Of a DNA stretch of 36,331 nt, positions 1-7,483 are shown piece after piece. The translations under genes and the position numbers were made by a program. Below the pieces are notes generated by a model, which saw only the letters and a program-made list of their open reading frames with translations, ran no database searches and was not told where the DNA came from. The DNA lies in the NCBI GenBank assembly GCA_963625295.1, contig CAVFTC010000011.1, positions 1 through 36,331 of the forward strand. Reading direction: 5' to 3'. Each line of letters starts with the position of its first letter. Position 1 is the first letter of the stretch. The DNA is from CAG-488 sp963625295 (GTDB taxonomy: Bacteria > Bacillota > Clostridia > Oscillospirales > Acutalibacteraceae).

Positions 1-84
1 AGCAAGCCGGCGGAATTTTTGTACAACCTGACGAAAAATCTTACTGCGCAATCCGCACACCCCAATTGTGCGGTATTGCCTTAA
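1..84. repeat. Family A palindromic element, half copy at window edge
   Basis: This is the terminal half of the interspersed element that is complete at 11514-11682. Shared blocks include TTGTACAACCTGACG, CTTACTGCGCAATCCGCACA and the end CAATTGTGCGGTATTGCC-TTAA (81-84). The window opens at the apex of the element's long hairpin (GCAAGC), so the other half is missing. The copy lies just upstream of the promoter region of the first gene. Confidence 0.85.
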
Positions 85-98
85 AATTTCCGAAAAAA

Positions 99-131
99 TT
101 GCTTTATTTTGTCGGCAGAGTATAGTATAAT
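99..131 (+). promoter_or_regulatory. Putative promoter of the GH89-like/GH125 operon
   Basis: A TATAAT hexamer lies at 126-131, overlapped by TATAGT at 121-126. TTGCTT at 99-104 would give a 16-nt spacer to TATAGT. The match for TATAAT itself is poorer (TTTATT at 103-108, 17-nt spacer). The start codon follows about 36 nt downstream with GAGGAG at 153-158 as ribosome binding site. The -35 is weak, so confidence is moderate. Confidence 0.45.
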
Positions 132-166
132 AAATATATTATTGCTTTTAACGAGGAGAAAGACCG

Positions 167-2242
167 ATGGTTGACCTTATAAAAAGAAATACGCCGAGAA
201 TTGCGGAGCAATTTGTGATGAGAACGATCGAACCCGATAACGGATTTGATCGTTACGAGATTTATGCCGAGGATAAAAAAATCGTGCTTGCCGGCAATTC
301 GCCGCTGAGCCGTGCAATGGCATATTACGACTATCTCGGAAGATATCACGGCGTTGTTATAACGAACGGAAAATACGATATTTCAACGATTTCCTCGGCA
401 CCGCTGCCGGAGGAAAAAATCACCCGAACGATAAAGAAAAAAATTCGGGCAATGACGAGCTATGAAGCGTTTTCGCTCGGCGGAAATTTCCGAGGCTTTG
501 ACCGTTGGGAAAAGGAAATCGACTTCATGGCAATGCACGGCTTTAACCGTGTCCTTCAGCCGGTCGGCTTTGACGGCGTACTTTTCAGAACGCTGCTTGA
601 GCTTGGCGTGTCGGAGGAGCTTTGCCTTGAGTTTTGCTCCGGTCCCGCGTTTTTGATGAACCAGCTCACCGGCAACATCGACAAAACGAATTCGGTCAAC
701 AGCCGTGAATATCTCGAAAGAAAAATCACCGTCGGCAGGCTTATAAGCGACCGTGAAAGAAGCCTCGGCATCGAACCGATTTTTCCAGCGGCGATCCCGA
801 GCGTGCCTTTTGGGCTGAGAAAAAAATATATAAAAATGGATATCATCAAGGCTCCGTTGTGGCATAATTTTCCGCCGATTTTTTTCATCAGACCAAGGAA
901 CTCTTTCTTTTCCGTTTTCAATAAAAAATTTCTGACGATTCAGCGGGAGACTCTCGGCGAAACGCACAGCTATATTTTTGAAGGTGTATACAGCTCCGAC
1001 AAAAAAGGCTACGACTCCTATCTTGCGGAGCTTGGAAAAGCGCTTGAGGACATGCTTTCGGAATATGATGAGGCTGCTGTCTGTTATCTTCATACAAGCT
1101 CAATAAATTCCGAATTTTTCAAAGGCTGTTCCGGTAACCGATATATCTTTCTCGATGACTGCGGAATGAGCAAAAGCTCGGATATTCTTGACGGCAGAAA
1201 ATTCATTCCCGAAATCATCGGCAACCGCTACGGCAGGACGGGGATTTACGGCAATGTGCAAAGGCTTTGCGATAATCCGTTTGCGGATTCCGAGCTTGGC
1301 GTTGCGCTTTCGTTCGATTCGTTTGATGTCAACCCCGTTTATTGTGCTGCGGCTCTTCATGCCGTTACGGCAAACGGCAGCTTTGACCGTGACGAATTTA
1401 TCAGGGATTTCTGCTCAAAAAGATATAAAACCGATTCCTTCGCCGATGACATTATTTCTCTTGTCGAGCTTTGCTCAAGCGATGAATGCGCAGGCTCTGT
1501 TATCTGCGCCAGGCCGTGCACGAATGTTAAGCACACTGCGCCGTATGACTCGATGGAACGCAGCTACGATTTTCATAAGCTATATACGATAGCCAAAAAT
1601 ATAATTGAATCCGACGACAAAAAAATTGACGCAATGCGTGCGGATATTCAGTCGATTGTTCGTCAATTTCTTTCCGACCTTGCCTATCCCGTTTATCTCA
1701 GAGCGACGGAATTTTTCAAAGAAAAAAATGCCGGAAATTTTGAGCAGGCAAGCAATCTCTTTCTTGAAATCTGCGAGGATATTGACCGCCTTTTGAGAAC
1801 GAGAGAGGAAACGAATTTCTGCACGAATTATGTCGAGGCGCAGGAGCTTGGCGGCAGCCGTGAGGAAAAGGAAGCACTGCAAATCAATTATCTTCTGCTC
1901 CATACGGTCTGGGGTCCTCTTGACCATTCGATTCTTTACGATACCGTTTGGCGTGAGTGGGGCGGACTGGTCAAGGATTATTATGCGGCAAGATGGTATA
2001 TGTACTATCGTTCGCTTGCGGCCTATTTTGACAACCCCAAAAAGCTCAAGGACAATTCAAAAAAGCAGCCGCTTGACCGCAACGAATACAGCGGCTCTTA
2101 TCAGGCAAAACGGCTTGCGGCTTTTGAAAACGATTTTCTCCGAAATTATATTCCGAGAAAAAACGGAATCGGCGAGGAGGACACCGTCGAGGTCGCAAAG
2201 GAATTGCTTGAAAAATATTCCGAGGTTTACACGCAATTTTAA
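167..2242 (+). CDS. Divergent GH89-like (alpha-N-acetylglucosaminidase family) protein
   Basis: A 691-residue protein without signal peptide, so cytoplasmic. It resembles GH89 (human NAGLU and bacterial homologues), which remove terminal alpha-linked N-acetylglucosamine. Visible family features are RWEKEIDFMAMHGFNR followed by a GPAFL block (about residues 113-166), then GIEPIFPA (about 203-210), and a helical C-terminal region with conserved W/Y residues. By eye alignment the acid/base Glu of the family NE motif falls on a Ser in HSYIFEGVYSSD, and the second catalytic Glu falls on Asp in ALSFDSFDVN. It may therefore have altered or lost hydrolase activity, or the alignment may need correction. 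ATG at 167 follows GAGGAG by 8 nt. Its stop codon overlaps the ribosome binding site of the following GH125 gene, so the two are co-transcribed. Family membership is moderately sure; activity is unsure. Confidence 0.7.
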   Translation: MVDLIKRNTPRIAEQFVMRTIEPDNGFDRYEIYAEDKKIVLAGNSPLSRAMAYYDYLGRYHGVVITNGKYDISTISSAPLPEEKITRTIKKKIRAMTSYEAFSLGGNFRGFDRWEKEIDFMAMHGFNRVLQPVGFDGVLFRTLLELGVSEELCLEFCSGPAFLMNQLTGNIDKTNSVNSREYLERKITVGRLISDRERSLGIEPIFPAAIPSVPFGLRKKYIKMDIIKAPLWHNFPPIFFIRPRNSFFSVFNKKFLTIQRETLGETHSYIFEGVYSSDKKGYDSYLAELGKALEDMLSEYDEAAVCYLHTSSINSEFFKGCSGNRYIFLDDCGMSKSSDILDGRKFIPEIIGNRYGRTGIYGNVQRLCDNPFADSELGVALSFDSFDVNPVYCAAALHAVTANGSFDRDEFIRDFCSKRYKTDSFADDIISLVELCSSDECAGSVICARPCTNVKHTAPYDSMERSYDFHKLYTIAKNIIESDDKKIDAMRADIQSIVRQFLSDLAYPVYLRATEFFKEKNAGNFEQASNLFLEICEDIDRLLRTREETNFCTNYVEAQELGGSREEKEALQINYLLLHTVWGPLDHSILYDTVWREWGGLVKDYYAARWYMYYRSLAAYFDNPKKLKDNSKKQPLDRNEYSGSYQAKRLAAFENDFLRNYIPRKNGIGEEDTVEVAKELLEKYSEVYTQF

Positions 2243-2253
2243 GGAGGATCACT

Positions 2254-3537
2254 TTGAAAAATATTCCTAAATCAATCACTGCTCACATTGACGAGGTGGC
2301 GGAAAAATTAAAGAAATATCCGAAGCTTGAAAAGCTTTATCGGAATTGCTACCCGAATACGCTTGAAACAACTGCGGAAATTCTTCCCGACGGTTCAACA
2401 TTTCTCTACACGGGCGATATTCCCGCAATGTGGCTCAGAGACTCCACTGCGCAGGTTACGCATTATATTCCGTTGACAAAGGACGACCCGGAGCTTCGTT
2501 CAATCATTCGTGGGCTCATCGTTCGGCAGCTCGATTATATCAGGATCGACCCCTATGCCAATGCGTTTAATATCGAACAAAACGGTCACGGACATACCGA
2601 CGATCTGCCGCTCAACGACCCGTGGGTTTGGGAGCGCAAATATGAAATTGATTCGCTTTGCTATCCGTTCAGGCTCGCATATCTTTATTACAAGGCGTCG
2701 GGGGACAAAACGATAATTGACGATGATTTTATCAAAACGGCAAAGCTCGTCGTTGACCTTTGGATAACGGAGCAGCACCATTTTGAAAATTCGCCGTATT
2801 CGTTTCAACGCCCGGACTGCGGCTGGCTTGACACCCTCCACAACGGCGGCAAGGGCTATCCCGTCAACTTTACCGGCATGACATGGAGTGGTTTCCGCCC
2901 GAGCGACGACAGCTGTACCTTTGGTTATCTTATCGCTTCAAATATGTTTGCTGCGGTCGTGCTCGGCTATATTGACGAAATTTTTACCGAAATGAAGATC
3001 GGGGACAAGGCTTTTCTTGAAAAGGTAAGAAATCTCCGTGAGGAAATCATATACGGAATCAATACCTATGGCACGGTCATTCACCCGAAATACGGCAGAA
3101 TATTTGCCTGTGAAACCGACGGCTTCGGCAACCATGTTCTTGCTGATGATGCAAATGTGCCCAGCCTTCTCAGCGCACCGTACCTCGGATATTGCGATGT
3201 GAACGATCCCGTTTATGTCAACACAAGAAGGTTCATTCTCAGCGAGGATAACCCGTTCTATTACACGGGTAAGGCGGCTTCCGGAGTGGGCAGTCCGCAC
3301 ACGCCGCAGGGCTTCATCTGGCACATCGCTCTGTCAATGCAGGGCTTGACCTCAACTGATTCGGACGAGATAAAAAAGCTTGTTGAAACGCTCGTCGCAA
3401 CCGACGGTGACACCGGCTATATGCACGAGGGCTTCAACGCCGACGATGCGACGGATTTTACCAGACCTTGGTTTGCGTGGTCAAATTCAATCTTTGCCGA
3501 ATTTATCGAATCGGCTCTTGATAAAGGACACATATAA
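2254..3537 (+). CDS. GH125 exo-alpha-1,6-mannosidase
   Basis: This 427-residue cytoplasmic protein matches family GH125 (formerly DUF1237). The family consists of inverting exo-alpha-1,6-mannosidases acting on alpha-mannosides such as trimmed N-glycans. Diagnostic segments are YTGDIPAMWLRDSTAQV (about residues 52-68), RIDPYANAFN (about 95), ERKYEIDSLCYPFRLAYLY (about 127), FRPSDDSCTF (about 213; the Asp region of the family's catalytic acid) and MHEGFNADD with FTRPWFAWSNSIF (about 390-412; Glu of the catalytic base). Length fits the family. The start is TTG at 2254, chosen because AAGGAGG at 2241-2247 sits 6 nt upstream and no closer ATG exists. With the preceding GH89-like gene it suggests intracellular processing of imported host or yeast glycans containing mannose and GlcNAc. 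A strong terminator follows directly. Confidence 0.93.
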   Translation: MKNIPKSITAHIDEVAEKLKKYPKLEKLYRNCYPNTLETTAEILPDGSTFLYTGDIPAMWLRDSTAQVTHYIPLTKDDPELRSIIRGLIVRQLDYIRIDPYANAFNIEQNGHGHTDDLPLNDPWVWERKYEIDSLCYPFRLAYLYYKASGDKTIIDDDFIKTAKLVVDLWITEQHHFENSPYSFQRPDCGWLDTLHNGGKGYPVNFTGMTWSGFRPSDDSCTFGYLIASNMFAAVVLGYIDEIFTEMKIGDKAFLEKVRNLREEIIYGINTYGTVIHPKYGRIFACETDGFGNHVLADDANVPSLLSAPYLGYCDVNDPVYVNTRRFILSEDNPFYYTGKAASGVGSPHTPQGFIWHIALSMQGLTSTDSDEIKKLVETLVATDGDTGYMHEGFNADDATDFTRPWFAWSNSIFAEFIESALDKGHI

Positions 3538-3541
3538 AAGA

Positions 3542-3579
3542 AAAATCTCCGCTTGGTTATCGCTAAAGCGGAGATTTTT
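3542..3579 (+). terminator. Rho-independent terminator after GH125
   Basis: AAAATCTCCGCTT and AGCGGAGATTTTT form a long GC-containing stem with a loop of about 12 nt and flanking A and T tracts. It ends the first operon just after the GH125 stop codon. The A-tract upstream means it could also work in the other direction. Confidence 0.9.
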
Positions 3580-3620
3580 GTCGAAGAGAGCAAATAGCTT
3601 CGATTTTTTAAAATTTCCTA

Positions 3621-3649
3621 TTGTAATTTCACCGAAATATATGTATAAT
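3621..3649 (+). promoter_or_regulatory. Sigma-A type promoter of the Nudix gene
   Basis: TTGTAA (3621-3626), 17-nt spacer, TATAAT (3644-3649). The start codon lies about 97 nt downstream, leaving a leader of some 90 nt in which no known riboswitch was recognised. Confidence 0.75.
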
Positions 3650-3745
3650 GGTACGGTAAATTGAATGCGGACGAAAAAACAATGTATTTTGTTGCGTCTG
3701 CGGTAAATCCGTGCGCATTCGGCACACGGTGGAGGAGTTAGGAAC

Positions 3746-4486
3746 ATGCTTGGTAAATATGTTCGTATCAAGGTGACTCATCCGATCCATTCCTACAGCA
3801 ACGAACAGGGCTTCACTTATGAGCTGAACTACGGCGAGGTCGAGGGGGCAAAGCAGTTCAATGCCGCCGTTAAGGGCGCATTTATAATGGGCATCAATCA
3901 CCCGGTGCGCAGCTTTGACGGAAGAGTTGTTGGCGTTGTCAGGTATGATGACAGTAATGAAACAGATTGGGTTGTAGCGCCGAAAAGTACAAGATTCATT
4001 AACATTGACATTATGAACGGCATTGATTTTGCCGTTAAGGGCAAAAGGCACACGCTGGAGTGCCTCTATGAGCGTTCCTGCGGAGCGGTTGTTTATCGAA
4101 ATATCGGCGGAATGATTCGTTTTCTGCTTATCAAGAACAGACGAAGTGCCCATTGGGGCTTTCCAAAGGGTCATGTCGAGCAAGGTGAGAACGATCATCA
4201 GACGGCATACCGAGAGGTGCTTGAGGAAACGGGAATAAGAATAAATATCCATCCCGATTTTGTAACAAAAAGTCAATATACGATTCAGGGCAAGGTTGAG
4301 AAGAATGTAAATATTTTTCTTGCCTCGACTCAGGATACGCAGACGATAATTCAAAAGGAAGAGATTGAGGATTATATTTGGCTCGGATATGAGAAGGCTC
4401 TTAACAAGCTTCGCTTTGAAAACGACAGAAATATTCTTTCCAAGGCTTATAATTATCTTCTGAACAAAAAAATCATCACGGAGTGA
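3746..4486 (+). CDS. Nudix hydrolase with N-terminal pyrophosphatase-like domain
   Basis: This is a two-part protein of 246 residues. Residues about 1-95 resemble the small clostridial inorganic-pyrophosphatase-like fold (YELNYGEVEG, GAFIMGINHPVRSFDGRVVG, DWVVAP). The family's usual acidic pair reads NH here (GINHPV, where VDEP-like is expected), so this half may be inactive or regulatory. Residues about 110-246 form a Nudix domain with an exact Nudix box at 142-164 (GHVEQGE then seven residues then REVLEETGI). The preceding CGAVVYR and AHWGFPKGH resemble diadenosine-tetraphosphate hydrolases. The likely reaction is hydrolysis of a nucleoside diphosphate-X or Ap4A-type substrate; the true substrate is unknown. 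ATG at 3746 follows GGAGGAG. The gene overlaps the ribosome binding site of the next gene and shares its operon. Confidence 0.85.
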   Translation: MLGKYVRIKVTHPIHSYSNEQGFTYELNYGEVEGAKQFNAAVKGAFIMGINHPVRSFDGRVVGVVRYDDSNETDWVVAPKSTRFINIDIMNGIDFAVKGKRHTLECLYERSCGAVVYRNIGGMIRFLLIKNRRSAHWGFPKGHVEQGENDHQTAYREVLEETGIRINIHPDFVTKSQYTIQGKVEKNVNIFLASTQDTQTIIQKEEIEDYIWLGYEKALNKLRFENDRNILSKAYNYLLNKKIITE

Positions 4487-4491
4487 GAAAA

Positions 4492-4983
4492 ATGACCGAT
4501 CAATTAGTTGAGTCCATAGTGGCCTTTTTTCAAAGCAAAATCCCCAATGAGCTTACCGTTTTTATTATATCCATGCTTCCGGTTCTGGAGCTGAGAGGCG
4601 GACTTGTTGCGGCAAGGCTGCTTAACATGGATGTTGTTAAGGCGTTTATTATTTGCTATCTCGGCAATATGCTTCCAATACCGTTTATTCTTCTCTTTCT
4701 GAAAAAGATTTTTGATTTGATGAAAAAATCAAACGGTTTGGGCAAAATTGTTCGCAAGATGGAAAAGAAGGCGGAAAAGCACAGACCGACTATTGAAAAA
4801 TACGGAACATGGGGACTTTTTGTTCTTGTTGCAATTCCGCTGCCGGGCACGGGCGGCTGGACAGGCGCTCTTGTTGCGGAAATAATGAATATCAAGATTA
4901 AAAAATCTCTGCCGATGATTGCTTTAGGCGTTTTGGCTGCCGGACTGATAGTCGGTGCAATTGCCTTTGGCTTATTCGGTTAA
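4492..4983 (+). CDS. Small multidrug export family (COG2426/PF06695) membrane protein
   Basis: A 163-residue integral membrane protein. MLPVLELRGGLVAARLL near the N-terminus and AIPLPGTGGWTGALVAE in the middle are typical of the PF06695 'small multi-drug export' family. The family is named from weak evidence and its substrate is not established. About four hydrophobic segments are visible, with a basic helix (KIVRKMEKKAEKHR) between them. The ATG at 4492 is preferred over an upstream GTG at 4483 because GGAG at 4480-4483 is 8 nt before it. It is co-transcribed with the Nudix gene and followed by a terminator. Confidence 0.85.
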   Translation: MTDQLVESIVAFFQSKIPNELTVFIISMLPVLELRGGLVAARLLNMDVVKAFIICYLGNMLPIPFILLFLKKIFDLMKKSNGLGKIVRKMEKKAEKHRPTIEKYGTWGLFVLVAIPLPGTGGWTGALVAEIMNIKIKKSLPMIALGVLAAGLIVGAIAFGLFG

Positions 4984-4998
4984 GACAACAGCCGGTTG

Positions 4999-5030
4999 AC
5001 GGGTCGTGAAAACGATCCGTTTTTATTTTT
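4999..5030 (+). terminator. Rho-independent terminator
   Basis: ACGGGTCGT / ACGATCCGT form a 9-bp stem (one G-T pair) closed by a GAAA tetraloop and followed by TTTTATTTTT. It ends the Nudix/export-protein operon. Confidence 0.92.
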
Positions 5031-5104
5031 GCCGACAGCCGATAAGCTGCATTTTCGGCAGGCGTTTTTAAAATTTGTCTCATTGCACAAAAATTAAATT
5101 TGAA

Positions 5105-5130
5105 TTTTTCATGAAAAATGTCATTTTTCA
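5105..5130. promoter_or_regulatory. Operator-like palindromes upstream of pyrH
   Basis: TGAAAAATG (5112-5120) and CATTTTTCA (5122-5130) form a 9-bp inverted repeat with a 1-nt centre. TTTTTCA at 5105-5111 adds a third half-site. The array ends one base before the -35 hexamer of the pyrH promoter, a usual place for a regulator. The binding protein is unknown. Confidence 0.5.
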
Positions 5131-5131
5131 C

Positions 5132-5160
5132 TTTACATAACCGCTGATTTAAAGTAAAAT
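5132..5160 (+). promoter_or_regulatory. Sigma-A type promoter of the pyrH operon
   Basis: TTTACA (5132-5137), 17-nt spacer, TAAAAT (5155-5160). The spacer begins TAACCGCTGATT, which is identical to the terminal repeat core of the palindromic element at 36115-36276. The start codon of pyrH is about 35 nt downstream. Confidence 0.8.
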
Positions 5161-5195
5161 ATAAGCGATATATTAGGGCAGTGGGGGTAATTCAG

Positions 5196-5894
5196 ATGTA
5201 TAAAAGAATTTTGCTCAAGCTCAGCGGCGAGGTTCTTGCCGGAGAGCAGGGTCACGGCATTGATTTTGACATGGTGACCAATGTTTGTACATATGTTAAA
5301 AAGGTTGCCGATATGGGGGTTCAAATCGGACTCGTGGTCGGAGGCGGAAACTTCTGGCGAGGCAGAAGCAGCGGCAAAATGAATCGTACAAGAGCCGATA
5401 ATATGGGAATGCTTGCAACGGTTATGAATTCGCTTGCACTCTGCGAGGCGCTTGAGCAGCTCGGAGTTAAGGCGAGGGTCATGTCCTCGGTTGGCATGCA
5501 GCCGATTGCCGAGCAGTATGTTGCCCGTGATGCGGTTGCTCATCTCAACGACGGCGAGGTTGTTATCTTCGGTTGCGGCACAGGCTGTCCGTTCTTTTCA
5601 ACCGATACGACTGCGGCGCTCAGAGCTGCTGAGATCGAGGCTGATGTTATCTTCAAGGCAACGAATGTTGACGGAGTTTTCGATAAGGACCCGAACAAGT
5701 TCGATGACGCTGTCAAGTATGATATGCTCACTCATTCCGAGGTTCTTGCAAAGGGGCTAAAGGTAATGGACAGCACGGCGGCTTCACTTTGCAGAGATAA
5801 TTCAATCGCAATTCTCGTTTTCAATCTTGAAGATCCCGAGAATATCGTCAGAGCCGTTAACGGCGAAAACATAGGCACACTTGTAAAAGAATAA
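5196..5894 (+). CDS. pyrH: UMP kinase
   Basis: PyrH phosphorylates UMP to UDP with ATP in the cytoplasm, as a hexamer. The 232 residues cover the whole amino-acid-kinase fold: KRILLKLSGEVLAG at the N-terminus, VVGGGNFWRGR (about 50-60), RADNMGMLATVMNSLAL (about 68-85), GTGCPFFSTDTTAALRA (about 132-148) and KATNVDGVFDKDP (about 159-171). ATG 5196 gives the standard MYKRILLKLSGE start and follows GTGGGGG by 8 nt; an in-frame GTG at 5181 is the ribosome binding site itself. It is the first gene of the conserved pyrH-frr-uppS-cdsA-dxr-rseP run. The usual partners rpsB and tsf are not upstream, and a separate promoter is present. Confidence 0.97.
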   Translation: MYKRILLKLSGEVLAGEQGHGIDFDMVTNVCTYVKKVADMGVQIGLVVGGGNFWRGRSSGKMNRTRADNMGMLATVMNSLALCEALEQLGVKARVMSSVGMQPIAEQYVARDAVAHLNDGEVVIFGCGTGCPFFSTDTTAALRAAEIEADVIFKATNVDGVFDKDPNKFDDAVKYDMLTHSEVLAKGLKVMDSTAASLCRDNSIAILVFNLEDPENIVRAVNGENIGTLVKE

Positions 5895-5915
5895 AGTTAT
5901 GTGAGGAGAATTTTC

Positions 5916-6470
5916 ATGAAAGAGGTTTACAGCAATACCAGAGAAAAAATGACAAAAACGGTTTCCGTTCTCGGCAAGGACTTTGCCGCAATCAGGGCAG
6001 GCCGTGCGAATCCCGGCGTACTTGACAAGGTTCTTGTTGACTATTATGGAGTTCCGACGCCGATCAATCAGATGGCTGCGATTTCCGTTTCCGAGGCTCG
6101 TATTCTTGTTATCCAGCCGTGGGATAAGTCAACTCTTACCCCGATTTACAAGGCAATTCAGGCTTCCGATATCGGCATCAATCCGCAGAACGACGGTTCG
6201 GTTATCCGCCTGACCTTCCCCCAGCTTACCGAGGACAGGCGTAAAGAGCTTGTTAAGGATATCAAGAAGATGGCGGAGGAGTCGAAGGTTGCGATTCGTT
6301 CGATCCGCCGTGACGCTATCGACAAGATCAAGAAGATGCAAAAGGCATCCGAAATTACAGAAGACGACCTCAAGAACGGCGAAGACGAGCTTCAGAAAAT
6401 CACCGATGAGTTCATCAAGGAGATCGACGCCGCCGCTTCAACAAAGGAAAAGGAAGTTATGTCAATATAA
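5916..6470 (+). CDS. frr: Ribosome recycling factor
   Basis: RRF works with EF-G to split the post-termination ribosome complex. The 184-residue length is typical. Family hallmarks are IRAGRANPGVLDKVLVDYYG (about 26-45), the domain II region with VIQPWD, RLTFPQLTEDRRKELVK and RSIRRDAIDKIKKM (about 127-140). ATG 5916 is chosen over an in-frame GTG at 5901 because GAGGAG (5903-5908) lies 7 nt upstream and the product then starts MKEVYSNTREKM as usual. It lies 21 nt after pyrH in the same operon. Confidence 0.97.
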   Translation: MKEVYSNTREKMTKTVSVLGKDFAAIRAGRANPGVLDKVLVDYYGVPTPINQMAAISVSEARILVIQPWDKSTLTPIYKAIQASDIGINPQNDGSVIRLTFPQLTEDRRKELVKDIKKMAEESKVAIRSIRRDAIDKIKKMQKASEITEDDLKNGEDELQKITDEFIKEIDAAASTKEKEVMSI

Positions 6471-6482
6471 TTGATTATTCCG

Positions 6483-6506
6483 CAGGCAGGCTTCACGGTC
6501 TGCCTG
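6483..6506 (+). terminator. Hairpin between frr and glycosyltransferase
   Basis: CAGGCAG and CTGCCTG form a 7-bp stem with a 10-nt loop right after frr. The downstream sequence (TTATTAA) lacks a good T-tract, so it may be a weak terminator or attenuator, or an RNA processing site. Confidence 0.35.
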
Positions 6507-6528
6507 TTATTAACGAAGGAGAACACAA

Positions 6529-7479
6529 ATGGACTCTTTAATATCGATAATAGTTCCGGTCTATAATCAGGAAAAATATCTTTCGAGATGCCTTGACAGC
6601 ATATTGAATCAGACATACAAAAATCTTGAGATAGTTTGCATAGATGATAAGAGTACAGATGCATCGGCTGAGATTATAAAGCGGTACGCAGATAAGGATT
6701 CCAGGGTAGTTTATTACAGAAACACCGGCAAGGGAGTGTCTTCCGCCAGGAATTACGGAATCGAAAAAGCGAAGGGCGATTATATAGGCTTTGTAGATTC
6801 TGATGATTTCATACAGCCGCAAATGTATGAATTTATGCTGAGAGCTATCGTGGAAAACGATTGCGAAATGGTTGCATGTGGATATGAAAGTACAGATAGA
6901 GCGGAGTTTAAAAGCTTTGAGTATTTCGCAAGACCCTGTGAAACAAATGAGTTTGTAGATTTATATGGGACTCAAAAAATAATAGGAAAAACAATGATAT
7001 TGGATTCGGCTTGTACAAAGCTGATTTTAGCTTCGTTTCTCAGAAAAACAACCGCATTCGAGGATTATGTAATGGGAGAGGATACGCTTTTTTGTTCAAA
7101 TTTGTGGACAGCAAGCAAAAAGAATATGTTGGTGGATTTGCCGTTATATGGATATTTTAATAATAGCGAAGGAACGGTAAACAGAAACAGTGATAAAAAT
7201 AAGCTTGATTTGTTGGATGTAAGACTTAAGGCATATAAAATATATCGGAAGTATGACAAGCAAACAGCGGCTCCTTTTTTGTTTAGAAATATAGCCCGAA
7301 TGGAAAGCTATGTTAGAAATAGACAGATGAAAGACAAAAAGAATTATAAAGTTGCAAATAGGCTCTTTTTCAAGTGCTTGTTCCCGTTTGTTTTTATGCG
7401 TGAAATCAGCTTGAAAGAAAAGCTTATGTATGTTTTGAGCTATTTTAAGAACTATATAGAAGTAAGAATACGGGGATAA
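6529..7479 (+). CDS. Family 2 glycosyltransferase
   Basis: A 316-residue GT-A fold glycosyltransferase (GT2). ISIIVPVYNQEKYLSRCLDS and CIDDKSTDAS (about 37-46) form the nucleotide-sugar site, GVSSARNYGIEKAKGDYIGF leads into the DSDD metal motif (about 93), and a hydrophobic/basic C-terminal part (about 260-316) probably sits on the membrane. It would transfer a sugar from UDP- or GDP-sugar to a cell-surface acceptor; the specificity cannot be read. It interrupts the conserved frr-uppS order, is visibly richer in A+T than its neighbours (for example 18 of 60 bases G/C at 7141-7200) and uses ATA, AGA and TTG codons freely, which suggests acquisition. ATG follows AAGGAG by 7 nt; the stop is 4 nt before uppS. 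Confidence 0.9.
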   Translation: MDSLISIIVPVYNQEKYLSRCLDSILNQTYKNLEIVCIDDKSTDASAEIIKRYADKDSRVVYYRNTGKGVSSARNYGIEKAKGDYIGFVDSDDFIQPQMYEFMLRAIVENDCEMVACGYESTDRAEFKSFEYFARPCETNEFVDLYGTQKIIGKTMILDSACTKLILASFLRKTTAFEDYVMGEDTLFCSNLWTASKKNMLVDLPLYGYFNNSEGTVNRNSDKNKLDLLDVRLKAYKIYRKYDKQTAAPFLFRNIARMESYVRNRQMKDKKNYKVANRLFFKCLFPFVFMREISLKEKLMYVLSYFKNYIEVRIRG

Positions 7480-7483
7480 TGAT

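Noticed and set aside
383..1093. Long minus-strand open frame inside the GH89-like gene
   Set aside because: It is antisense to a recognisable family protein, its composition is unnatural and there is no start signal.
3650..3745. Riboswitch in the Nudix gene leader
   Set aside because: The leader is about 90 nt but shows no recognisable aptamer core or terminator/anti-terminator pair.
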